A stretch of DNA of 64,000 nucleotides from JALYOK01 sp963840785 (GCA_963840785.1 CAWJAF010000003.1:620001-684000), one strand, 5' to 3'. Shown: positions 18,800 to 29,912, counted from the first letter of the stretch. Translations and numbers: made by a program. The notes: generated from the letters alone by a model not told the origin.

Positions 18800-19359
18800 T
18801 CAGCTGCTCCCGGCGGGTCGCAGCGGCATTACCAGATAACGCATATCGGCGGTGCTATCGTGAACACGAACCTCGACATCGTCGGGAATTTTCGTGCCGA
18901 ATTCTTCGAGCACCGCGCGCGGCTCACGCACGGCGCGGCTGCGATACTCTTTGCTCTTATACCAATCCGGCGGCAAACCGAGCAACATTCGCGGATAACA
19001 CGAGCACAAAGTACAGACGACTAGGTTATGAATTTTTTCCGTGTTTTCGAGCACGATCAATTTGGTCGGCCCGACTTCGATACCCATCTCTTTTGCCGCC
19101 TCGCTGCCGTTCGCCAGCGCGCGAGCTTTGTAACTGCGCATCGCACCCACGCCCGCGCCACCAAGCGCGCGCCGATGCCCGTATTGCGGCCATCCATAAA
19201 TTCGATTTGGCGGCGCACATCATCCGCCGTGAAAATATTTTTCTCGATCAACAATTCGCGCAGCGCAATTTCCATCGTTTGGTAATAGGCACTCGGGCCG
19301 GATTTTCCGCGGCCGGCATCGCGCAAATTCGTCAAACCGAAGCGTTTGTAACTACTCAT
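18800..19359 (-). CDS. nthA: Nitrile hydratase alpha subunit, cobalt type (frameshifted)
   Basis: Hydrates nitriles to amides together with the beta subunit. The span encodes about 186 residues with one frame change near 19150. The N-terminal half has AYYQTMEIALRELLIEKN and DDVRRQIEFMDGRNTGIGA. The C-terminal half has the metal claw VCTLCSC, where Thr marks the cobalt-type enzymes, followed by YPRMLLGLPPDWYKS and RYLVMPLRPAG. The two sulfur-oxidised cysteines and the serine are all present. The ATG at 19357-19359 overlaps the TGA of the beta gene (ATGA). The beta-then-alpha order is also usual for cobalt types. No small activator gene (p14K type) follows within the window. Confidence 0.87.
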
Positions 19360-19991
19360 GACATTTCTTTCGCCGTAACGGGCACAAGCCAATGTTGATA
19401 GATTTCGATCTCGATGCTGTCGTGAGCCGGACCAACATAGTCGCTCCAAATATCGCGCAACGTAAAACGCACGCGATAAAGCGGTTGGCGCGGCGTGCCG
19501 GGGCGCGCATAGGCCAACTCTTCCGGATTGCCGAATACGCCGCATAAGCGTTCGATCGTGCCCACTTGCCCGCGCACATACCACGGCGTACGAATATGGC
19601 CGGGCGAGAACATCGCCCGCACCTTAACGCGTTCTCCTAATTGGAATACAGGATCAGTCGCTTCGGCGTTCATTTGGCCTCGCCCGCCGATCGCGCTTCG
19701 ACGTCTGCCATTTTCTGATTCAATCTCCTCGATCGTCACAACACCGCGCTGAATCATGGTTTGCGTGACGGAAAATATCCAGCGTTCGTAGTAGGTCATC
19801 GTTTCGTAAGCATCGCCGCCGATGCTCTCGATATTGCGGCGCAATTCGTCGACGTTCAACAATTTTCGACTCGGCTGCGACAGCAACACCATCAAGGCAT
19901 CAACGCGCTTTTCCCAAAGCGCATAGTCGTGCTCGCTCGCCTCCACCGGACCCGCCGGCAGGCCGCCCATATCGTGATGTCCACGCATCAT
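19356..19991 (-). CDS. nthB: Nitrile hydratase beta subunit
   Basis: A 211-residue intact beta subunit. The N-terminal helical part begins HHDMGGLPAGPVEASEHDYALWEKR and includes TYYERWIFSVTQTMIQRGV. The C-terminal SH3-like barrel includes FQLGERVKVRAMFSPGHIRTP, YVRGQVGTIERLCGVFGNPEE and PLYRVRF. It forms the heterodimer (or heterotetramer) with the cobalt-binding alpha subunit. The start is one of two adjacent ATG codons at 19986-19991. It is transcribed away from the amidase gene; the 228-base gap between the divergent pair carries an inverted-repeat element and a tight hairpin. Confidence 0.87.
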   Translation of the reverse strand: MMRGHHDMGGLPAGPVEASEHDYALWEKRVDALMVLLSQPSRKLLNVDELRRNIESIGGDAYETMTYYERWIFSVTQTMIQRGVVTIEEIESENGRRRSAIGGRGQMNAEATDPVFQLGERVKVRAMFSPGHIRTPWYVRGQVGTIERLCGVFGNPEELAYARPGTPRQPLYRVRFTLRDIWSDYVGPAHDSIEIEIYQHWLVPVTAKEMS

Positions 19992-20090
19992 AGATGCAAA
20001 ATTCCTGAAAGGTTCGAATGCTTGATATTATGCATCTGATAGGTTGTATGCAACACAAGAACGAATGAAAATTTCGAAAGCCTTACTTCT

Positions 20091-20172
20091 GTCATTCCGG
20101 CGAAGGCGGGAATCCATTCGGCCATCACATTTTGCATACTCGCTACGGATTCCGCGCCTTCGCGGGAATGAC
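20091..20172. repeat. Long inverted-repeat element, GTCATTCC family
   Basis: The ends GTCATTCCGGCGAAGGCGG and CGCCTTCGCGGGAATGAC are inverted repeats around a short core. Elements ending GTCATTCC...GGAATGAC are widespread non-coding, MITE-like repeats in Proteobacteria. Confidence 0.65.
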
Positions 20173-20183
20173 AATAAACTACG

Positions 20184-20211
20184 CCGTAGTATGTTGAAAA
20201 ACATACTACGG
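20184..20211 (+). promoter_or_regulatory. 12-bp perfect hairpin with GAAA tetraloop before the amidase gene
   Basis: CCGTAGTATGTT, loop GAAA, AACATACTACGG. The 3' arm ends in the GG of the probable Shine-Dalgarno GGAG (20210-20213), 6 bases before the ATG at 20220. There is no T-run, so it does not look like a terminator. It could partly mask the ribosome binding site. Confidence 0.5.
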
Positions 20212-20219
20212 AGAACCTC

Positions 20220-21656
20220 ATGCGCACCATCCTACAATACTGCCGCCGACCTCGCCAGCCGGCAAAACCACCAGCCGCGCCATCGTCGAAAGTGCGCTCG
20301 CAAAAATCGACGACAAAAGCGGCGAAGGCGCGCGAACCTATATCAAGGTCTATCGTGAAGTCAGCGCTGGCAGAAGCGGACGCCTCGGACAATTTACGCA
20401 AACACGGCATCGTCCCCTCGCCTCTTGCCGGGCTTGCCGATTTCCATCAAAGATTTATTTGATGTTGCGGGTGATGTCACCCTCGCCGGAGTCAAGGCCC
20501 ACGCGCAATTTGCCGCCAGCAAAATCCGACGCGTTAATCGTCCAACGACTGCGCGCGGCAGGCGCAGTGATCATTGGCCGCACAAACTTAAGCCCGATGG
20601 CGTTTTCGCCGCTCGGTATTAATCGCGATTTCGGCACGCCGGGCAATCCCGCCGATCGCGCGCGCATTCCCGGCGGCTCATCATCCGGCGCAGCAGTTTC
20701 AGTGACCGACGGCATGGCGGTCGCAGCCATCGGCTCGGACACCGGCGGCTCGATTCGCATGCCTGCGGCGTTCTGCGGCATCGCCGGAATCAAACCAACA
20801 CAAAAACGCGTGCCGCTGACGCAAACTTGGCCGCTCTCTACTTCGCTTGATTCCGTCGGCCCATTGGCGCCGAGCATCGCGTGTTGCGCGTTAGTCGATG
20901 CCGCGCTCGCGGGCGAAACGATCGACGTTCCCGACGCTATTCCGCTAAAAGGATTGCGCTTTGCCTTGCCGACAAATAGCGTGACTGAAGACATGGACGC
21001 CACCGTCACCAAAGCATTTCAACGCGCGTTGCAAATATCTCGCAAAACATGGCGCCCAAATCATCGAAATCGGCATGCCGGAAATCAACGAAGTCATCGC
21101 CATGTGGCGCAAACCGCCGAGCTTCACGCAGATGGAAGGCTACGCGCGCTACGGAAATGGCTCACAGAAAATCCCGACGCCTACGATCCCCTCATCCGCG
21201 CGCGTTTCGCTGTCGGCGCGAACGCAAGCGCGAAAGACTACATCGATTTACTCCAAGCGCGCGCCAGCATCATTGAGCGCAGCGCAAAAGCGACACGAAA
21301 TTTCGATGCAGTGATCATGCCGACCGTGCAATTCGTCGCGCCGACCATCGCCGAAGTCTCAACCGAAGAAGGCTTCAAACGCATCGTCCCGCAAGCCATT
21401 CGCAATCCATCGATCGCAAATTTGCTTGACCGTTGCGCCATCTACAACGCCGTGTCATCAACCCGGCGAATTGCCGGTCGGATTGTCGTTGATGGGCGAG
21501 CATGGCGATGATCGGCGCTTGTTGGCGATGGGGCTGGCGGTTGAAGCGCGCTTAACGAAGACAGTTAATCCGCAACGTTCAAAGTTCGTAATGGGTGTCC
21601 TCAAGCTAGTCCGGTTGATGATCGGATCGCACTGGCATCTTCGATTTCCAGAATAG
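20220..21656 (+). CDS. Amidase signature family protein (heavily frameshifted)
   Basis: The second step of nitrile use: hydrolysis of an amide to acid and ammonia. The span fits a 479-residue amidase-signature enzyme. Catalytic elements are readable across frames: the Lys in LPISIKDLFD, the cis-Ser in PGGSSSGAAVSV and the nucleophile Ser in SDTGGSIRMPAAFCG. These are followed by GIKPTQKRVPL and a C-terminal ELPVGLSLMGEHGDD block. At least seven frame changes are needed (near 20240, 20258, 20350, 20440, 20515, 21045, 21155 and 21450), the densest in the window. It may therefore be a true pseudogene or an error-rich stretch. Divergent from the nitrile hydratase genes, which supports the role. 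Confidence 0.8.
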
Positions 21657-21716
21657 CGTCCACACATTGAACCTATTGTTCACGACGGCGCGTACCGATT
21701 TTGCGCGTCGATGGCG

Positions 21717-21762
21717 TGGCATGCCCTGACAGGCCAATATCCATGCGCCTCTCCAGGCATTG
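21717..21762 (-). repeat. Dispersed hairpin repeat, copy 5 (reverse orientation)
   Basis: GGCATGCCCTGACAGGCC, then AATATCCATG, then CGCCTCTCCAGGCATTGC. Reverse-complemented, it matches the ATGCCTGGAGAGGC...CATGGATA form of the family. It lies 60 bases after the amidase stop. The rest of the gap 21657-21933 looks like a long AT-rich leader for the helicase gene. Confidence 0.5.
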
Positions 21763-21933
21763 CGCTTGGACTATCAATACTTACGATTTCGCAGTCACGT
21801 TTCTTGAATATCCCAAAGTCGTACCACAAACTGGACATGAACTTTACTTGCAGAATATTTCCTTGTAATACAAACCTTTGTGGATTACAGTGTGCGCCTT
21901 GCAGGATTGTTTTTTTAAGGAATACGGTAGTTA

Positions 21934-23142
<1,209 letters not shown>

Positions 23143-23308
23143 CGCACTGCTACGCGCTGAAGAACGCGGGAGATCACAGTCCATCAATCGAACGCTTAGT
23201 CACCTCGCGCCCCGCGCCGCGCAAAGAAATCGCCGCGTTGCTTGGCGGTCTGAAAAAAATACAGCCGGGTAACATAACGACTCGTGCGAACGCTCGACGC
23301 TGCTGTCG

Positions 23309-23723
23309 ATGTTGATTGCGGGTCAATTCGCTTGCGCGGAAGAATGGACGCCGATTGAAACGTCGATGCCCAATATACAATTTGCGATCGATTTCGGATC
23401 CATTGAACGCGATGACGATATTGTTACTTTTCAAAGAGCGTCTAATCTACGAAAAAGCCGATAAGATCGATCCCGCCAGCGGCATGGCGATCAAAGAAAA
23501 ATTAGTTCGGCGCGTCATGGATTGCGGTAACGAACTCAAGGTATGTTGTCCGGCACCATGCGCAGTGACGCCGGGGTAGCTGATCGAGATGGTGACATTC
23601 GATCGCAATCAAATGGTGATGGCGCCGATTCCCCGCGGCACTTTGGCTGAACACGAGTTAGAGCTGGTCTGTAACAAAGCCAAAAATCCAACCAACGAAG
23701 TAATTTCCCGCTCAGGATTTTAG
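23309..23723 (+). CDS. Small exported protein, surface-adhesin-E-like (frameshifted)
   Basis: About 138 residues, pieced from two or three frames. It begins with a signal-like MLIAGQFACA (probably preceded by ERSTLLS), then EEWTPIETSMPNIQFAIDFGSI, ERLIYEKADKIDPASGMAIK, RRVMDCGN and a C-terminal APIPRGTLAEHELELVCNKA. The pattern W..I, then D..SI.R, then R..Y, then DC, resembles the small periplasmic or surface Adhesin_E family, whose role is unclear. Frame changes lie near 23435 and 23540. The start is uncertain because it overlaps the likely tail of the helicase gene. Confidence 0.5.
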
Positions 23724-23733
23724 CCGATCGCCA

Positions 23734-23762
23734 TTACTTTGTTACAATATTTCGAATATAGT
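23734..23762 (+). promoter_or_regulatory. Candidate promoter of cstA
   Basis: TTACTT (23734-23739), 17 bases, TATAGT (23757-23762), about 74 bases before the cstA start. Moderate match only. Confidence 0.4.
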
Positions 23763-23835
23763 TTTACAACTTCAATCTTGAAAACCGCGCAATCTTGATG
23801 CGTGGGGTGTTTAAATCAAAATCAGGGAATTCAGA

Positions 23836-25914
23836 ATGAACAAGCTTCTCACGGGGATTAATTTGGCTGGCGATTGCTATTGCCGGTGCATCCGCAATCG
23901 GTGGCATCGCCCTGCATCGCGGCGAATCAATCAACGCCATGTGGTTTGTGGTCGCGGCGGTTTGCACCTATCTTATAGGCTATCGATTTTACAGCGCGTG
24001 GATCATGGCGAAAGTGCTGATGCCGGACGCCACCCGCGCCACGCCTGCCGAGCGCTTTAATAACGGACGCGACTATATTCCTACCAATCGCTGGGTCGTG
24101 TTCGGCCATCATTTCGCAGCCATCGCCGGGCCCGGCCCATTGATTGGCCCAACCCTCGCGGCGCAGTTCGGTTATTTGCCCGGCACACTCTGGATTTTCG
24201 TTGGCGCGGTGATCGGTGGCTGCGTGCAAGATATGGTGATCATGTTCTTGTCGACGCGCCGCAACGGTAAAAGCCTCGGCAAAATGGCGCGCGATGAATT
24301 GGGCCCGGTCGGCGGCTTCGCGGCGCTGATCGGCACGTTGGCGATAATCATCATTCTGATCGCCGTATTGGGTTTGGTCATCGTCAACGCGATGAAGCAT
24401 AGCCCATGGGCGACATCGACGGTGTTCGCAACCATTCCCATCGCGATTTTGATCGGCATCTACATGCGCAATATCCGGCCCGGCCGCGTGTTAGAAGCTT
24501 CGCTGATCGGTATTGCGTTGTTGATATTTTCCGTCGTTGGCGGCGGCTGGATCGACCATCATCCGGTATTGCGTACCTGGTTCGATTACAACGATTCCGG
24601 CATCGCCTGGTTCGTCATTATTTACGGTTTCGCCGCGGCGATTTTGCCGGTATGGTTGTTACTCGCGCCGCGCGATTATCTATCGACCTTCATGAAGCTC
24701 GGCACGATTTTCCTGCTGGCCGATCGCGATATTGTTCCTGCAGCCGGAAATAAAAATGCCGGCGATCACGCAATTCATCGATGGCACGGGCCCGGTATTC
24801 GCCGGGAAATTATGTTCCCGTTTGTGTTCATCACCATCGCCTGCGGCGCGATCTCCGGTTTCCATTCGCTGGTGTCCAGCGGCACAACGCCTAAACTGAT
24901 TTCCAATGAAGCAAGATATCCGCATGATCGGTTACGGCTCCATGGCGCTCGAGTCGCTGGTCGGCATCATGGCGATGATCTCCGCTTGCGTGCTCGAGCC
25001 CGGCGTGTATTTCGCGATCAATAGCCCCGCGGGCATTGTCGGCAAAGAAGCGGCCGACGCCGTCGCGCTGATTTCCTCCTGGGGTTTCCCGGTCACCGTG
25101 GAACAAATGCAAATACTCGCGAAAGAAATGGGCGAAAGCACGTTATTCGCGCGTACCGGCGGTGCACCATCGCTCGCGGTCGGCATGGCGACCATTTTCA
25201 GCACCGCGTTCGGCCAGGGCATGCTGGACGTCTGGTATCACTTTGCGATCATGTTCGAGGCGGTGTTTATTTTGACCACGCTCGACGCCGGCACGCGCGT
25301 CGCGCGTTTCATGCTGCAAGATTTGCTCGGCCACATTTACAAGCCGTTAGGCGAAACCTCATCGTGGACTTCGAATCTGTTTGCCAGTGTATTGGTTGTC
25401 GGCGGCTTGGGGCTATTTCTTAATCATGGGCGTGCTCGATCCGAACGGTGGCGTGTTTATTCTTTGGCCGCTGTTCGGCATCTCGAATCAGATGTTGGCG
25501 GGTATCGCATTGACGGTCGCAACGGGGATTTTGATCAAATCCGGAAAGCTGAAATATGCCTGGGTAACGGGTTTGCCGCTCACCTGGCTGGCGATTTGTA
25601 CCACCACAGCCGCTTACGAAAAAATCTTTAGCGCCAATCCGAAGATCGGATTCTTTGCCGGCGCCAATGACTTGGCGATGAAGCTGGCCAACGGCGTCTT
25701 ACCGCCGGAAAAAGCCGCCATCGCGCCGAAATTAATTTTCAATCAGCAGCTCGATGGTTGGATTGCGGCATTCTTCTTGATCGTGCTGTGGATTATTATT
25801 GTCGACATGCTGCGCGTTTCGTTCCGTCACTTGAAGGGCTTGTCGGTACCGCCGACTATCGGAAGCGCCACACGAAAAAACCCGCCTTGCCTATCAATAA
25901 ACCGTGGACGATAA
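23836..25914 (+). CDS. cstA: Carbon starvation protein A family transporter (frameshifted)
   Basis: A polytopic inner-membrane transporter of the CstA family (pyruvate or peptide uptake in studied members). The span gives about 693 residues, as expected. Recognisable blocks are YRFYSAWIMAKVL, NNGRDYIPTNRWVVFGHHFA, AIAGPGPLIGPTLAAQFGYL, PFVFITIACGAISGFHSLVS, the GYGSMALESLVGIMAMI segment, TLDAGTRVARFMLQD and WPLFGISNQMLAGIAL. Frame changes lie near 23865, within 24715-24815 (a compensating pair), near 24905 and near 25415. The N-terminal rescue reads LAIAIAGASAIGGIALHRGE. It is monocistronic, followed by an inverted repeat. Confidence 0.88.
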
Positions 25915-25925
25915 GCTGAAAAAAC

Positions 25926-25985
25926 TTGTGGGACGTAGTGCGATCGCTATCGGGCGACGATAGCTACGAGCGCTACGTCCAACAT
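25926..25985. repeat. Long hairpin repeat (GGGACGTAG family)
   Basis: GGGACGTAGTGCGATCGCTATCG and CGATAGCTACGAGCGCTACGTCC form imperfect inverted arms of about 23 bases around a five-base loop, 11 bases after the cstA stop. It may act as a transcript-end stabiliser or be a REP-type element. Confidence 0.6.
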
Positions 25986-26081
25986 CAAGAACAAAATCAT
26001 CCCGAACGACCCCATTTTGGAGCGCAAGGCGTTCTTTGTAATGAATCTTGAGAATAAATGGGGTGGCATCGCGCGCTGTTG

Positions 26082-26109
26082 TTGAAAGTTTTCTCTGGTA
26101 TGCTAGAAT
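26082..26109 (+). promoter_or_regulatory. Candidate promoter of the cNMP-GGDEF gene
   Basis: TTGAAA (26082-26087), 16 bases, TAGAAT (26104-26109), with the start codon 81 bases downstream. Confidence 0.45.
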
Positions 26110-26190
26110 TTCAACTAAGTTACACAGATTTAGATAAGAAATTACACGCAAATTGGGCAATGTACCCGAATTACACTAGAGAGCATACAA

Positions 26191-27176
26191 ATGCGCGCCG
26201 CCACGAGCCCCAGTTCCATCAGCACCATGAGCCCGCTTGACCGGGCAATCATTTCCAAATCCCGACTGCTTCGAAATATCAGTTTAGAATCAATCGAATA
26301 TCTTCTTGACGCCTGCCCGGTGGTGGACTTTCCGGCCGGTTCGGAACTGCTCGCGCCAGGCAAACCGAATAGCAATATGTATCTCGTTCTTGCTGGCCGC
26401 TTGAGCGTGCATTTGGGTGATAAGTCCTATACGCCCCACGTCGTGTTCGAAGCCGGCGATTGCGCCGGTGAAATGTCGATTCTCGACGCGAAGCCCGTGT
26501 CCGCTTACGTGATTTCGCAGGAAAATTGCCGGCTCATGGTAATTCGCCAGGAAACCGTTTGGGCATTGATTAATGCATCTCACGGTGTCTCGCGCAATTT
26601 GCTTTATATCTTATCCGGGCGCATGCGCTACGACAACGAAGCACTGGTCAACAGCATTAAGCTGCAGCGCGAATACGAGCATGTCGCCAGTACCGACGGC
26701 CTCACCGGCCTGCACAATCGCCGCTGGCTCAACGATTCGTTCAAACGCCAAATGAATCGCTGCGAACGCAACGGCCAACCCTGCTCCATCATCATGCTCG
26801 ATATCGATCATTTCAAACAAATGAACGATCGCTTCGGTCACTTGGCGGGCGATCGCGTCCTTGTGTACCGTCGCACAGGTGTTACTGAATATGCTGCGCC
26901 CGACGGATCTGGTCGCGCGTTACGGCGGCGAAGAATTTGCGTTGTGTTTGCCGGAAACGCCGCTGAAAGGCGCCTGGGTTATTGCCGATCGGCTGCGCAA
27001 AGCCATTGCGAATACCCCAACGCCCTTTGAAGAAGGTAAGCTGTTGCCCGCGGCGAATGTGTCCCTCGGTATCGCCGGCATGCAAACCTAGCCAGAGCCT
27101 GGATTCGCTGTTGTCGGCAGCCGATAGCGCGCTCTATCGCGCCAAGGCAAACGGACGCAACTGCATCTCCGAATAG
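26191..27176 (+). CDS. Diguanylate cyclase with N-terminal cyclic-nucleotide-binding domain (frameshifted)
   Basis: About 328 residues. An N-terminal Crp-like cNMP-binding domain (about residues 20-145, with VVDFPAGSELLAPGK, AGRLSVHL and EAGDCAGEMSILD) is joined to a GGDEF domain. The latter starts at STDGLTGLHNRRWL, has DIDHFKQMNDRFGHLAGD, the active loop ARYGGEEFAL, and an RxxD inhibitory site (RPTD) five residues before it. Frame changes near 26865 and 27085 split the GGDEF domain. The final helix reads AADSALYRAKANGRN. It would couple a nucleotide signal or another ligand to c-di-GMP synthesis. Cytoplasmic and single-gene. Confidence 0.87.
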
Positions 27177-27276
27177 CATCAATGTCACAGTCTAACGGAT
27201 CACTTGAGGAAAATCTAAGCGATCCGGCGTACAATCTCCCTCAAACAAACTGCAATTTTACTAAGGGGGAGTCACA

Positions 27277-28648
27277 GTGAATTCAAATACCGCAACAACC
27301 TATCTCGCCCGAATTCGAGAGCGGCGACGTATAAGAAACTATTCTGGCGCTTAATTCCGTTTTTATTTTTGCTTTACGTGATCGCGTTCTTTGGATCGCG
27401 TCAACGTCAGTTTTGCCAAGTTGCAAATGGGGGCAGACCTCGGGTTCAGCGAATCGGTCTATGCCATGGGTGCGGGCATATTCTTCATCGGCTATTTCAT
27501 TTTCGAAGTGCCGAGCAATTTGATTCTAAATCGCGTCGGCGCGAAAATTTGGATCGCGCGCATCATGATTTTGTGGGGCATCATCTCCACCGCCTTCATG
27601 TACGTGAAGGAGATTTCCGAGTGTCTCGGCGTCGAGACCGCAACCGGCTTTAATATTTTGCGTTTCTTGCTCGGCGCCGGCGAAGCGGGATTTTTTCCCG
27701 GCATAATTTTGTATTTGACCTATTGGTTCCCAGCACGAATATCGCGCGCGCATGGTTGCTCTATTCATGACGGCGATCGCGGTCTCCGGCATCATCGGTA
27801 GCCCGTTGTCCGGCGCCATCATGCAATTCATGAATGGCATGAATGGCTGGGCGGGGTGGCAATGGCTGTTCCTCATCGAAGGCATTCCCGCGGTGTTGTT
27901 AGGTTTTGTAGTGCTCTCTTATTTGGACAACGGCCCAAAAGATGCGAAGTGGCTTACCGCTGAAGAAAAAGCCTTAGTCACCTCGAAGCTCGAAGCAGAA
28001 ACTAATAGCAAACTCAGCGGCGGCGGACACCATAATTTCATGGATTCCCTCAAGGATTACAAAGTCTGGATTCTCGCGCTGATTTACTTTTCCGACGTCG
28101 TCGGATTTTACGGCGTGACATTTTTTCTACCGCAACTCGTCAAAGAAATGGGCGTCGTCGGCGAATTCAACAACGGCTTAATCAGTGCGATCCCGTGGAT
28201 TTTCGCCGCTGTCGCCATGGTGCTAAACGGACGCCACTCAGATAAAACCATGGAACGTCGCTGGCACATCGCGATTCCCGCACTAATCGCCGCAGCTGGT
28301 TTATTCATTACCGGCCTCGCCGGCAAAGATCACATTATCATTTCCATGATCGCGCTCACCTTGACCTGCGCGGGCTGCTTGGCGTTCGTGTCGTGTTTCT
28401 GGTCCTTACCCACGGCGTTTCTAACGGGTAGCGCAGCAGCAGGCGGCATCGCGTTAATCAACTCCTTCGGCAACCTAGGCGGCTACTATGGCCCCAAATG
28501 GATCGGCGCGATTAAAGATAAATTAGGCGACCCTGCCAACGCGCTGTTTATCTTAGGTGGATTCTTACTGCTGTGCGCGATATTGACCATCGTATTTTTT
28601 AAGCCTGCGCCAGTAGGTTCGATGCGACCAGCCGCGGAACGTGCCTAA
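27277..28648 (+). CDS. MFS transporter, anion:cation symporter type (frameshifted)
   Basis: A twelve-helix major facilitator permease of about 457 residues. DRVNVSFAKLQM in the first helix region and FEVPSNLILNRVGAKIWIAR between helices 2 and 3 are typical of the ACS family, which carries carboxylates such as tartrate, glucarate, phthalate or hexuronates. Further markers are FLLGAGEAGFFPGIILYLTYW, GWQWLFLIEGIPA and NSFGNLGGYYGPKWIG. It starts at GTG 27277 behind AAGGGGGA. Frame changes lie near 27330, 27392 and 27735, all in the N-terminal third. The C-terminal 298 residues are intact. Substrate is not predictable from neighbours. Confidence 0.83.
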
Positions 28649-28693
28649 CAGAAGTGATGAATGTGCCCGACTACGCACGCTAATGCAGTTCTT

Positions 28694-28752
28694 GTAGGTG
28701 CGCACGGCGCACCGTTTTCTTTCGATTTACGCGTTCGTGTTGCGCACCCTAC
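28694..28752. repeat. Inverted repeat GTAGGTGCGCAC / GTTGCGCACCCTAC
   Basis: The terminal arms GTAGGTGCGCACGGCGCACC and GCGTTCGTGTTGCGCACCCTAC are imperfect inverted repeats, placed between the MFS gene and the lipoprotein gene. Confidence 0.5.
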
Positions 28753-28787
28753 GCTTCCTTTTCGGTTAGGCATTAAGAAGGAAGTTC

Positions 28788-29249
28788 ATGCGTTTTACAT
28801 TTTTAATTACCGTTGTATTCGTTGCAGGTTGTGCGGCTACCTAAAAACAGCCAATCACAGTTGCGCCTGAAACCTCAAAAGTGATTGTTGCAAGTCAGGC
28901 AGATATTCTTCGTGCTGCAAAACAAGTTCTTGTCGCAGATGGATTCCAAATAACAAATGCCGACGAGTCGGCAGGCGTTATATCTACGGCACCGCGTAAT
29001 TTTCGCGTAACACCTGAACAGGCTGACTGTGGCACAACGATGGGGATTGATTATTTAAAAGACAACAGAACATCATCAAAGCTTGGTTATGGTGTCCTAG
29101 CTTCCGATGGCAAGCTCGTCGTAAAGGCCAACATCGAATCAGAATACAGGCCTGGCGCTGTCGATCAAAACATTACGCTTACTTGCGTTTCTCGTGGCAC
29201 ATTAGAACCAGCGTTGCTTGCTAAGATCACAAGTGCAATTCGCAAATAA
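28788..29249 (+). pseudogene. Small lipoprotein with in-frame nonsense codon after the lipobox
   Basis: ATG 28788 behind AAGGA opens MRFTFLITVVFVAGCAAT, a complete lipoprotein signal (lipobox VAGC), then TAA at 28842-28844. The same frame continues without a shift as KQPITVAPETSKVIVASQAD and on to the stop at 29249, about 153 codons in all. A single base change (CAA to TAA) would explain it. The distal part has QADILRAAKQVLVADGFQI and DESAGVISTAPRNFRV, a pattern seen in small bacterial lipoproteins of unknown function. It is either a true nonsense mutation, a base error, or restart at GTG 28881 giving a non-lipidated 122-residue protein. Confidence 0.55.
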
Positions 29250-29332
29250 TTATGCCTAACACTGCATCATGCATTCAAATCTTCTTCAATTCTCGCCTGC
29301 CTTTAAACCTGCGTAGTTTCACCTCTCAGCAC

Positions 29333-29356
29333 GCGTTGGCCGCACGAACCCCAACA
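29333..29356 (-). repeat. Degenerate REP sequence downstream of the RAYT gene
   Basis: GCGTTGGCCGCACGAACCCCAACA resembles the reverse complement of the repeat at 29913-29944. Together they flank the transposase gene in inverted orientation. Confidence 0.45.
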
Positions 29357-29415
29357 TCATCGGCGTTCGCCCTAATCGCCGTCGGAACTTCCCTCTGACG
29401 CCCAATCGGGCGGGA

Positions 29416-29886
29416 TCAATCCATCGCGAACAAATCGATGAATACTCGAATGCGGCCAAACCGTGGCGCATCGACGTATCCATGTTTCACGGGATTGTAA
29501 TGAATGTAATCGACATGACGCGCAAAATCTTCGTCATCTCGAATCAAATGTTCCCAATAACGACGTTGCCAAATACCGCGCTCGCCCTTCGATTTTCGGC
29601 TTTCTGAAATTCGCTCGGTCTTCGGAATCTGCCGAGAAAATCCTGCCTTGATGAGCGTCCAGCGCGTGGCGAATTCCGCATCATCGCGCGGTAAAGTCCA
29701 GATTGCGGGCAAATGATCGGGTAGCACAACCATTGCATCGATCTCGAATGGGTGCGCGGCTTTAACGTGTCGAATTGATTCCTTTAGTAGATCGATGTTT
29801 TCAACGAGTATGAACGATTTTCGATCAGCCAGATTGACTGTGAAGAAATAGGTTGCGCCAGGTACGTTGGCTCGTCGGTAATACAT
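29416..29886 (-). CDS. REP-associated tyrosine transposase (RAYT), HUH motif altered
   Basis: A 156-residue Y1-type transposase of the REP-associated class, recognised from MYYRRANVPGATYFFTVN, the VVLPDHLxAIWTLP block, RWTLIKAGFSRQIP, GIWQRRYWEHLIRDDEDF and YIHYNPVKHGYV, where the catalytic tyrosine region lies. The metal-binding HUH motif, normally HLH in PDHLHxIW, reads HLP: His58 is present and Pro60 replaces the second His (one base, CAC to CCC). This would disable metal binding. REP-like sequences lie on both sides (29333-29356 and 29913-29944). It is probably a resident, possibly inactivated copy. Confidence 0.88.
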   Translation of the reverse strand: MYYRRANVPGATYFFTVNLADRKSFILVENIDLLKESIRHVKAAHPFEIDAMVVLPDHLPAIWTLPRDDAEFATRWTLIKAGFSRQIPKTERISESRKSKGERGIWQRRYWEHLIRDDEDFARHVDYIHYNPVKHGYVDAPRFGRIRVFIDLFAMD

Positions 29887-29912
29887 ATCGCATTGTTGAT
29901 TTGTTTAGCATT

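Noticed and set aside
20044..20462. Short plus-strand frames starting at ATG 20044 or 20191 as separate small proteins
   Set aside because: Their 3' parts read amidase residues (TAADLAS) in shifted frames, so they are pieces of the amidase; the 5' parts cross the inverted repeat.
27203..27234. Promoter TTGAGG...TACAAT before the MFS gene
   Set aside because: The 20-base spacer is too long for a standard sigma-70 promoter.
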